DNA of 57,409 nt from JBGTBQ01 sp041749275 (GTDB lineage Bacteria; Acidobacteriota; Blastocatellia; Pyrinomonadales; Pyrinomonadaceae). Below, piece by piece: positions 9,190 to 21,100 of this stretch. Both the position numbers and the translations under genes were made by a program. The stretch's first letter is position 1; every line of letters begins with the position of its first letter. Location: positions 1 through 57,409 of the forward strand of contig JBGTBQ010000181.1 of assembly GCA_041749275.1 (NCBI GenBank). The letters are read 5' to 3'. A model generated the notes under the pieces. The model was not told where the DNA came from and did no database searches. It saw only the letters and a program-made list of their open reading frames with translations.

Positions 9190-12100
9190 AGAATGACTTC
9201 CTCGGCGTCCGTCTCCGTTGCGGAAGCCGTATAGACTCCCTGACTCGCGGCCCAAATGTTGTTGTCAATAAACTCCGCAATTCGACGAATCGTCGGCTGG
9301 CGGAATAACAGAGGGATGGGCACGGCCACTTTCAGCGCAGCACGGATGCGGCCAATGACCTTGGCCGCTAGGAGCGAATGGCCGCCCAGATCGAAGAAAC
9401 TGTCTTCGATGCCGACGGACTCAAGTTGAAATACGTCGGCCCAAATCGCGGCCAGTCTTTCTTCCGTAGCCGTGCGGGGAGCAACGTGCGTCTCCCGTTT
9501 CGACTGGCCCGGAGCAGGCAGCGCGGCGCGATTCACCTTTCCGTTGGGCGTGAGAGGAAACTCGGACAGGAAGACGAAATGCGCCGGGACCATGTACCGC
9601 GGCAGAGACTTACCGAGCGACTCGCGCAACGCTTCGAGATCAATGTCCGCGCCGCTGACCGTAACGAGGTAAGCAATCAAATCAGTCTCACCGTGACTGC
9701 CCTGACGCGCAACGACGACGGACTGCTCGACCTCGGGATAGTCATTGAGCGCGGCTTCGATTTCGCCCAGCTCGATGCGAAAACCGCGGACTTTCACCTG
9801 CGAGTCAAGCCGCCCCAGAAAAACGAGACTGCCGTCGGCGCGGTAACACACGAGATCGCCCGTCCGATAGAGCCGCGAGCCGGGCGTGGCGCCGAACGGA
9901 TCGGGTATGAATTTCTCGGCTGTCAGGCCGCCCCGACCCACGTAACCCAGCGCCGTGCCGTCGCCTCCGATGAGGAGTTCGCCGGCCACACCGACGGGCA
10001 CGGGCCGCATCAGCCGGTCAATAACGTACATTTGCGTATTGGCGATGGGTCGTCCGATAGGTTCAGTTGCTTCCGCAGTTCCGTCCTGCGTAACCCGATG
10101 AACGGCTGACCAGATAGTCGTCTCCGTCGGCCCGTACATATTCCATAGCTCGACCCCGGTCGTCAGGAGTCGCGCAGCCAACTCACGGGCTAACGCTTCA
10201 CCACCGCACAGCGCGCGTCTCAGCGGCGGCCCTGACCATTCGGCCTCTAACAGCAGTCGCCATGTGACCGGCGTCGCCTGCATGACGGTTACGCTCCTTC
10301 GCCGTATTTCATCGAGCAGAGCAACGCCGTCGTGCGCCGTTTCTCTATCTGCGATGACGAGTGTGGCGCCGGTTACCAACGGCAGAAACAACTCTAAGGC
10401 GGCAATGTCGAATGAGATCGTCGTCACCGCCAGTAACACGTCGCGCTCCGTCAGCCCCGGCTTCTCGCGCATCGACAGCAACAGATTCGCGAGCGCGGCT
10501 CCGGAGACTGCGACGCCTTTAGGTTTGCCCGTCGAACCGGACGTGTAGATGATGTAAGCAGGGCTTGCGGCATAAGTCGGAACGTCCGGGTTCCCGTCGG
10601 CGAAAGCAGAGAGACGTTGGCAATCGCCCTCAAGGCAGAAAATCTCGGCTGTTGATTCAGGAACTGCCCCGAGGAGACCGGGCTGCGTCAGCACCAGAGA
10701 GACCCGCGCGTCATCCAGCATGTGACTGAGCCGGTCGCCGGGAAACGCCGGGTCCATGGGAACGTAAGCCGCCCCGGTTTTGTTGACCGCCAGCAGGCCG
10801 ACCAGCATCTCAAGCGACCGTTCCATAAAGATTCCAACGCGACTGCCTGACCGAACTCCCAATTCGCCGAGCTGCCGTGCCAGTTGATTGGCGCGTTGGT
10901 TCAACTCCTCGTAGGTAAGTTTCTGTTCGCCGAAAACCACCGCGACGTGCGTCGGCCTTCTTTCTACCTGCGCTTCGAATAATCCGGCGAGCGACGTGTC
11001 GCCGACCGCCGCCGGACTTCGCGTGTCGTTCCAACCGTTCAGTAACTGTCGTCGCTCCTGCTCCGGCATCATCGGCCAGTCAGCCACAGCCCGCTCCATG
11101 TCGTCGGCCAAAGATTCGAGCAAGTGCGCGAGGTGTGCGAGTATGCGGCCTATCAACTCGCGGTCGAAACGGAGACTGTCGTAGGCTATCTTCAAAGGCA
11201 GGGACGCGGCGGGCGCCGTCATCAGAGTGATCGGCAAGTTGGTCTGTTCGAACATTTCGAATTCACGAACCTTGAATGAACCGCCGACCTGCCCGAGCGA
11301 CTCGTCCACGGGATAGTTCTCAAAGACCACCACGCTTTCAAACAGCGGGTCGGGCGCCGCGACCTGACTCCAAGCTTGGATCTGGACTAAAGGGGTGTGG
11401 GCAAATGTGTCTCGCGTGATCTGTTCGTTTTGCAGCCGGGTGAGAAATTCTACAATCGGCTCGGCGGCGGCGACCTTCACGCGGACTGGCAGCGTGTTAA
11501 TGAACAGGCCGATCATCGAATCTACGTCGGCGATTTCGGGCGGTCGCCCGGAGACGGTGGCGCCGAACACCACGTCGCTTGAGCCTGAGTACTGACTGAG
11601 CAACACCGACCACGCGCCCTGAACCAATATGCTCAACGTCAAACGGCGCGACTTGGCCAGCCGTTGCAACGACCGTGTAGTTTCCGCGGAGAGATTGAGC
11701 GAGCAGGTCGGGAAACTGCGCGCCTGTTCGGGCGCGACCGAGACCCGCCCGACGCCAATAGGCGTCGGGCTTGTAAAGCCGACCAAGTTGTCGCGCCAGA
11801 ACGAGGCGGCAGCGCCTTCATCCTGCCGGGCCAGCCATTCGATGTAGTCACGAAACGGACGCCGCTTGTCGAGCCGGAGGTGATGTCCGGCCAACAATCC
11901 TTCATAGACCTCCATGGCCTCTTTGAGCAGAATCGGCAGGCACCACCCGTCCGTGAGCAGATGATGGTGGCTCCACACGAATTGATAAAGGTCTGCGTCG
12001 AGTCTCATCAGCGCACAGCGCATCAACGGCGGTTCGTCTATCGTAAATCCGCGCAGCCGGTCTTCCTGAAGCAGAGCCGTCAGACGGCGCTCGACCTGCG

Positions 12101-15100
12101 ACTCGGATAGTTCGCGCCAATCGAATTCCCGCCACGGCAGTTCGACCCGGTCGAGCACAAACTGCAACGGGTCGTTTCCGTCGCCTGCCAGAAAGGCCGC
12201 GCGCAACGCCGGGTGCCGGTCGAGGACTTGTTGCCAGGACTGACGAAAAGTCCGGGGTTGCAGGTCGCCCTCGATGCGGCACGACAACTGGATGAGATCG
12301 ACGCCCGTGTTCTGCTCGAACAGAGAGTGGAACAGCATCCCTTGCTGCATCGGGGCCAGCGGATACGCGTCGTCCACGTTCCGCCCCCAGCGGCGGAACA
12401 GGGTCTCAAGCGACTCGTTGCCGGGTCGAGCCAGAGGAAAATCGGACGCCGTGTATCCGCCGTTCCGCGCGTCGCAGCAGTGTTCGATGAGCAGTTCAAG
12501 TTCTCGAATAAAGTCGGCAGCGACGGCCTCAATGTTTTTCCGAGCGTGCAGGTTTGTACTGAAGCTCCAACTCAATTCCAATTGCGATTCGTGCAGAATC
12601 CCATTGATCTCCAGCGTGTAGCGCCGTATGCCCGCCGAGCTTTGGGACGCACCGGCTGATTCCGTCGCCAAGCCGGTGAACACGGCGTTGCGCGATTCGC
12701 CGTCGAAACGACCAAGGTAATTGAAGCTTATCTCAGCCGCCGGCTCGCGCCTGAGCGGGTCATCTTCCCCGACCGACGGGTTCAGGTATTTGAGCAGCCC
12801 GAAGCGGATTCCGCGCTGCGGCGCCGCGCGTAATTGCTCCTTGACCCGTTTGAGCGTGTCGCCGCTTCGGTCGCCCGCCGGTCGCGACAGCACGACCGGG
12901 AAAAACGACGTGAAGACGCCCACCGTCCGCGAAAGGGCGATGTCGTCGAAAAGCTCCTCTCGGCCATGTCCTTCCAAAACAATTCGTGTGTTGTCTCCGC
13001 CTGTCCAATTCGACATGCAACGCACCAGTGCGGTCAACAGCACGTCGTTGATTTGCGTGTGATAGGCCGCCGCTACGTTGGTCAAGAGCGCCTGCGTCAT
13101 CGGCTTCGACAATCGGACCACCACCTCGTCGGCGGACTCTCTTGTGTTAAGTGACAGGTCGCCATCGCGCGGCAGCGGCGTGACCGGCGCGTTCATCACC
13201 TCGCGCCAGTAGTCCGCTTCCGCGTTAACTTCTTCCGCGGCGGCATAAACTTGCAGCCGCTCGGCCCAATGTCGAAACGAGGTTGTCTTCTCCGGCAGTC
13301 TTACGCTCTGCCCGCGACTCAATTGACCGTAGACCGTCGAGAAGTTGTCGAGCAGGATGCGCCAGGAAACTCCGTCCACCACCAGATGATGAATCACCAG
13401 CAGGAAGCGGTCGGGTTCGTCATGCCCCAGGCGATAGAGCACGCAGCGGAGCAGCGGGCCTTCGGTCAAGTGCAGGCTCCGTTGTTGACGCTCGGCGTCG
13501 GCGGTCAAGGCGGCGCGCGCATCCGCCAATTCCAAATGAGAGAGGTCGCAAACGGCAAACGGGATTTCCGAGCCGCCCCCGCTGCATTCCATCCGCGGGT
13601 CGTCGCTGTGCAAATCGAAACGCGAACGCAACGCGTCGTGATGCAGCAACAGGTGATGAATTGATTCTTCGGTGAGCCGCGCATCGAGTTGCCCGGCGGC
13701 CAGCAGCAGGACGGACTGGTTGCAGTGGTGCGGGCGCGGCGGGTTGCCCTCGAAGAACCAACGCTGAATCGGGGTCAGCGGCGCGGCGCCGGTGACGATG
13801 CCTTGTTCCGCGTGGATCGTTCTTCGCTCGGGTGCCGCCTGAGCCAATTCGGCGACCGTCTGCCGCTCGAAAAGCTGCTTGACGGTCAGTCCCAATCCCG
13901 CTCGATTAACTCGGCTGATGATCTGAATGCTGAGAATCGAGTCGCCACCCAGCTCAAAGAAGTTATCGTGAACCCCCACGCGCTCGACGCCGAGAATCTC
14001 CTGCCACGTGTTAGCCAGCAGTTGCTCGGTCGGCGTCCGGGGCGCTGTGTAACCGGCGGGCGAGTCGCCAATCTCGACGGCGGGTAAGGCACGGCGATCA
14101 ACTTTTCCGTGCGCGGTCAGCGGCAATTCATCCACGAATGAGTAGACCGCGGGCGCCATGTAATCGGGCAGCTTCGTTTTCAGATACGACTGCAACTCCG
14201 CGGTTGGCAATTCCCCTTGACCGGCGCGGACGCAGTAAGCGACCAGCCGTTTGCGCCCGGTGGAATCGTCCTCCCGGACGATGACCGCCGCCTCTCGAAT
14301 ACGTTCGTGCCGTCGCAGGGCGGATTCGATTTCGCCCAACTCGATGCGGAAGCCACGAATCTTGACCTGATTATCGGCGCGACCGAGGTATTCAAGTTCG
14401 CCGTTGCTTCTGAATCTGACCCGGTCGCCGCTCCGATACAACCGCTGGCCGGGTTCATTCGCAAACGGGTCCGGAACAAATCTCTCGGCGGTCAGGCGCG
14501 GCTGGCCGAGATACCCGCGTGCGACTTGCCGTCCGCCGATATACAGTTCGCTCGGCACGCCCAGTGGAACGGGTTGGAGGCCACGGTCGAGCACGTACAG
14601 ACGACAGCCCGGAACGGCGCTGCCAATCGTCGGAGCTTCGTCGGAATCCAAAGCCACGCGGGAGACGGAACTCCACATGGTCGCTTCCGTCGGCCCGTAT
14701 TCGTTATGCAGCGCCGCCTGCGGCATGACCGCCGCGTGACGCGCCGCCAGCGACCGGGCGAGCGGCTCACCACCCGACACCACTGTGCACAGGCTCGTCA
14801 GTTGATCGGCGGCTGCGAGGTCAAGCATCGAACCGTAGAGAGCGGGGCCGGTTATCAGGTGCGAACAACGACTTTCACCGAGGAGTTTGACAAGCTTCTC
14901 CGGCTGAAGGGCGACATCCTCCGGCCCGACGACCAGGCAAGCGCCCCGGCACAGCGCCCAAAATACCGCGGCGTTCCCTGCGTCGAAGGAGAAGGACAAA
15001 GTTGAGAACAGGCGCGGCATCTCCTCGTCGTAGTAATCCAGCCGCGCCGTGACAGAACGTACAAGGTTGTCTTGAGTGACCATCACGCCTTTGGGCTGGC

Positions 15101-18100
15101 CGCTCGAACCCGACGTGTAGATGATGTAGGCGACGTTTTCCGGCGTCGGCGCCGATGTCGGATTTGCAAAAGTCGCCGCGGTCGGCGGCAGCTCGTCCAC
15201 GCAAATCACCCGCGCCGCCGATTGCGGAAGCTGTGTGCTGAGAGAGCGACTGGTCAGGATCGCTTTCATCCGCGTCTCCCGGATGATGTGGAGCAGTCGC
15301 TCGGACGGCGCCGACAAGTCTAAAGGTACGTAAGCGCCGCCGGACTTGAGAATCCCCAGCATGCTTGCGATGGCTTCAACACCGCGGCCCAAGTAGATGC
15401 CGACGGCTACTTCCGGACGGACTTCAAACGCTCGCAACTCGGCGGCCAATTGATTCGCCCGGTCATTGAGCGCCGCATAGTTGAACGACGCCTCGCCAAC
15501 CTGTACGGCGGGCTTGTCGGGCGTGCGGCGCACCTGCGTTTCGAAGAGACGCGCGAGCGTCGGCTGCGCCGGTTCCGGCGGACGCGCGGCGTTGACGTTG
15601 ACGAGCAGATGCCGGCGTTCTTCTTCGTCGAGGAGATTCAATTCGCGCACACGAGCTTCCGGTCGCTCGACCATGCCCCTCAGCACGTTGCGGAAATGAA
15701 CGACTTGGCGGGCGATGGTTGATTCGTCAAAGAGGTCGGTATCGTACTCGATCATGCCCGCCAGACCGTCGGCGGTCTCTTCGATGGAGAGCGTGCAGTC
15801 GAATTTCGCCGCGACCGCACGGGGTTCGACCGGAATGATTTCGAGCGACGTTTTCCCAAGGTCGGGTGCGGGCGCGTTTTGCAGAACGAGCATGATCTGG
15901 AAGATCGGCGCGTGCCCGAGGTTGCGCTCGGGTCGCAACTCCTCGACCAACTGCTCGAAGGGAACGTCCTGATGGCTGTATGCCTCGACTGCCGTCCGGC
16001 GCACGCGAAGCAGCAGTTCACGAACCGTGGGGTCGCCCGAGAGATCAACCCGCAGCGGCAACGTGTTGACGAAGAAACCCACCAGCGATTCGAGTTCGGG
16101 GCGAACACGGTTGGCAATCGGCGACCCGATGACCATGTCGGTGGCCCCTGTGTAACGATGAAGCAGAATCGAATAGGCGGTCAGCAGCGTCATAAACAAC
16201 GTCGCCTCCGCCCCCCGTCCGAGTGATAAGAGACGGTCGGCAAGGTCGCGTTCGAGGTGAAAAGACCTGACGCAGCCGTGATGACGCTGAATCTTTGCGC
16301 GCGGTCGGTCTGTGGGCAGTTCGAGTCGCGCAGGCGCCCCGGCCAGCCGGTCAATCCAGAATTCAAGCTGCGCCTTGATTACAGAATCAGCCAGCCACGA
16401 GCGCTGCCAGACGGCGTAGTCGGTATACTGAATCGGAAGCTCGGGCAAAGGCGACGGGTGATTCTGTTCAAACGCGGCATATAAAGTAGACAGTTCATTG
16501 ATTAACACGCCCAACGACCATTCGTCGGAAACGATGTGATGCATCGACATCAGCAGCATGTGCGTGTGCGTGTTCCGGCGGAGCAGCACCGCGCGGAACA
16601 AATGGTCGCGTGCTAGATCGAACGACCGCCGGACTTCGGTCTCGATCCATTTATCAACTTCCAAAGCCTGTCTGTCGGCGGCGAGGTTTTCGAGATGGAT
16701 GATGTCGAGGGCGAACTCGCCCGGCGGCGACACGACGACAGCCGGCTCGCCATCTCGTTCGACAAAGTTCGTGCGCAGTACCTCATGCCGCCGGACAACT
16801 TCCCCGAAAGCGCCTTCCAAAGCGGCCAAGTTCAGCTCGCCCTTAAGCTCGACCGCGCCGAAGAGGTTGTAGGTCGTGTCGGCGCCCTGAAGTTGATCCA
16901 GAAACCACAATCGTCTCTGGGCGAAAGAAATAGGCAACGCCGTCGGCGTCCGTCTATCAACGGGACGAATCGGCGGCAGCACGGGCCGGTGGCCCGCTTC
17001 GCTTGCAACGAGCCGGGCCGCCAATTCGCCGAGCTGAGGTGTCTCAAACAAGCATTGGATCGGCAGTTCGACGGAAAACTTCTCACGAATCCGGGAGCTT
17101 AACTGCGTAGCCAATAAGGAATGTCCGCCCAGCTCGAAAAAGTTGTCCCCGACGCCAACGCGCGGCACATCCAGAATCTCCATCCAAATCTCGGCCAGTT
17201 GCTGCTCGACCTCCGTCCGCGGCGCAACGTACCGGTCGTCGGCTGCGACGACATCGAGCGCAGGCAGCGCGGCGCGATTGACCTTCCCGTTCGGCGTCAG
17301 CGGAAATCGTTCAAGGCAAACGATGCGCGCCGGAATCATGTAAGCGGGCAAACGCGCGGCGAGCATCTGTCTGACTTCGGACAGCACGATTTTCTGACCC
17401 GTGCCGCGCGCCGGGTCGTTGGCATACTGAGTCAAGGGACGAGTGACCGCGTCCTCGCCGGTCAACGCATCGTGGACGCTTGACGCGAGATCGCCGTTAC
17501 CGGCCCGGTGGAAGAGAACGTCGAAGCGACGGTCTGGCTCGACCGCGGACCAGCGTACAGAGACGGAGTATCCCAGCGATTCCCCGAGTTGCCAGGCTTC
17601 GTTCGGTTCGATGCCGCGCGGCGGCGCTGAAGCGATCCGTGACCTCATTTCGCCGACCGACCCGTTCGCTGATGGATCGCCCAACCATTGCAACATGGCG
17701 ATGTCGGCTGCCAGCCGCCGGTTGAGCACGTTCTGTACGAGAATCGTGTCCGCCTCTTTTCGGTCAAGAAGGAGGCGCAGTTCGTGACCGTCCAGTTCCG
17801 TTTTCGCCGCGTCCTTGAGAATCATGGCCGGAGGCCGCACCTGCGCGCGTGGGCCACTCCGCAAGACAACGTCGTAGCGAAACTTACTCATCTCGTTGGC
17901 GGCGCTGTGGCGTTTCAGTTGAATGTCCACCTGCCCGAGCCGTGGCAACCGTGAACGCAAGGCGCTGAAGAATGCGGGGTCAATCAGTAACTCCTCTTCT
18001 CGCTCCAGGGCGACGGCGACACGCCGGACGAGTTCTGTGCGCGGACATTCATCGCCAGCCCGGTGACATTCGACCGATGCGCGGAAAAGCTCAGTCAACG

Positions 18101-21100
18101 GGAGCGAACGCACGTCGCCCAGAAAGATCGCGCCGCCGTCGGCAATCGCTTCGAGTCCGGCATCCAGAATCTCGATGAGATATTCGACGCCGGGGAAGTA
18201 CTGAATCACGGAGTTGAGGATGACCGCATCGAAGGCCCGCTCGTGGCCGGCCACACAGGAAGCCGCGTCGCCGCGGCGGAGCGTGACGTTTTCTAATCCC
18301 GCGCGCTCGACGCTCGCTTGCAGCCTTGTCAGTACCGAACTCGAAATGTCGCACCCGGTGAAGGACTCGACGTGCGGCGCGATGCGATGCAAAAGCATCC
18401 CTGTGCCGCAACCGATTTCAAGCACGCGGCGAGGCCCGAGTGCCAGAATCCGCGTCACGGTCTCTTCCAGCCACGCGCGCATCTCATCCCGCGGCACGGG
18501 TTGGCTGGTATAACTGCTGATCCAGCCCGAGGTGTCGAACAGCTCGTCTTGTTCCTCGACCCTCCTTTCGTAAATCTGATCCCAGACGGTTCGCCATTTG
18601 GCGACCTGTCCTTCGGACGGCACGTCCGGATTGCCTGTGGGGTGGCCGATGGCCGGGTCGTATTCGAGATAAGCGACCAGTTGTTGTCTGCCCGGTTGAT
18701 CTTCACGACACACGACGACGGAATTCCGCACGGCGGGATGCTCGTCAATCACCGCCTCGATCTCGCCCAACTCGATGCGGAAGCCACGGAGCTTGATCTG
18801 ATGATCGACGCGCCCGACGAACTCGATCTTTCCGTCGGGCCGGTATCGGCAAAGGTCGCCGGTCTTGTACATCCGCGTTCCGGGCTTGCCGAACGGGTTG
18901 GGCAGGAATGCCGCAGCCGTCAGCCCCGGACGCCGGTTGTATCCGCGCGCGACGCCCTCCCCGGCGATGAAGAGTTCGCCGGGCACGCCGACGGGGACTG
19001 GTTGCAGCTTGTGGTCGAGAATGTAAATTTGCGTATTGGCAATCGGGTGTCCGATTGACTCTTTAGCGTCCCGAGCGGTGTTCGCGGAATCGTGTGCTTC
19101 GACTCTTGAAGCGGAAGACCAGATAGTCGTCTCGGTGGGGCCGTACAGGTTCCAAAGTTCCAGCCGCCCGGCTCTCAACTGCGAAGCCAACTCGTGCGAA
19201 AGGGCCTCGCCGCCGCAGAAGACCCTTTCTAACGGCGGGCCGTTCCAGCCGGTGGCTAGCAACATCTGCCATGTGGCGGGGGTGGCCTGCATCACGTTGG
19301 CGCCCGAGCGGCGGAGCGCTTCGCCTAGCCTGAAGCCGTCCGCAGCCGTTTCCTGAGAGACGATTTCCACGCGGGCGCCGACGATTAACGGCAGGAATAA
19401 CTCAAGGGCCGCAATGTCGAATGAAATCGTGGTGACGGCGAGCAGGACATCGTCTGCGGTCAACCCCGGACGGTCGCGCATCGAGCACAGGAAATTGACG
19501 AGCGCCCGGTGTGATATCTGAACACCCTTCGGCGTGCCGGTCGAACCCGACGTGTAGATGATGTAAGCCAGATTCTCGGGCCGCGCGGTTGCGCGGCGCA
19601 CCTCGAGCGGTGTGGCGGCGATTCGTTCCCAGTCCTCATCAAGGAACACACGGACGGACGGGCCGTCCGGCAACACGACCGACGCCTCTTTCGTCGTAAC
19701 GATGACCGACAGCTCGGCGTTTTCAATCATCAACGCCAGTCGTTCACCGGGGAAGGCGGGGTCCAACGGCACAAAGGCCCCGCCCGCTTTCAGAATTCCC
19801 AATAGCCCGACAAGCATCTCGCCGGATCGCGGGACGCAGAGTCCGACCGGCGACTCCGGCGCGACGCCCAGCGATTCCAAGTAGGCCGCCAGTCGGCCCG
19901 CGCGCTCGTCTAGAGTCGCGTAACTGAGTTGAGTGCCCCCGCACACCACGGCCACGCGCTGCGGGTCCAGACCGGCCTGTTCCTCAAACAACTGCACCAC
20001 GGTTCTCGACTTCGGCACGCTTCGTTCGGTGTCGTTCCAGCGCACCAGCAGCGTCTCCCGCTCCGCCTCAGTCAAGACGGGCAGACGCGAGACCGCGCAG
20101 TCCGGGTCGTTATGCATCCCGTCAAGGATTAACTGGTAGTGGCCGATGAGCCGAGCGATAGTGGCGTGGTCGAACAGGTCTGTGTTGAACTCCAGTTCGC
20201 CTTCGAGCAGCCCGCCGCGCTCGCGCAGCTTGAGCGTCATGTCGAACATGGACGTACCGGCTTCGACTTCAATCTCCTTGAGCCTTACGCCGGGCAGCCG
20301 CAAGTCGTCCAACGGCGCATTCTGGAGGATGAACATGACCTGAAAGATCGGTGAGAATCCAAGGTTCCTCGCCGGCTGAAGCTCCTCTACCAGACGCTCG
20401 AAGGGCACGTCTTGATTGCGAAACGCGCCGAGCGCGGTCTCCTTCACGCGCGCAATCAACTCTCGGACAGTGGGGTCGCCGGAGAAGTCCGCGCGCAGCG
20501 CCAACGTGTTGACGAAGAAGCCGATCAGCGGTTCCAGTTCCTTACGGCCCCGGTTGGCGACGGGTGTGCCGATCACGAGCGAGTCTTGGCGGCTGTACCG
20601 CCACAGGAGGGCTGCGAAACCGGCAAACAAAACCATGAACAGCGAAGCCTCGCAGGAGCGGCTGAACGCCTTCACAGCGCTTAATCGCTCGCCGTCGATC
20701 TTGAAGTACTGCGTGCTGCCGCGAAAAGTCTGCAAGGGCGGGCGTGGCTGGTCGGTCGGCAACGCCAAGAGGGACGACGCGCCGGCCAACTGCCCGCGCC
20801 AGTATTCAATCTGCCCTTCCAGTTGCGGCCCGGCCAACCATCGTCTTTGCCATTGCGCGAAGTCCGCATACTGGATCGGCAATTCCGCCAACGGGCTTGC
20901 TTCGCCGCGGGCCATGACGCTATAGAGCGTAACCATTTCCCTGACGATGACTCCCAGCGACCAGCCGTCGGCGACGATGTGATGCATGTTAATCAGCATC
21001 ACATGGTACAGGGGTTCGAAGCGCAGGATTTGGATCCGCAGCAATCGGTCGCGTTCAAGGTCAAACGGTCGCCGGGCATCTTGTCGCGAGCGCCGAAGGG

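Noticed and set aside
9190..9255. Longer N-terminus for gene F
   Set aside because: The extra 22 residues overlap gene E and are unlike docking domains. The GTG at 9189 begins exactly where TubC-type similarity starts and has its own Shine-Dalgarno.
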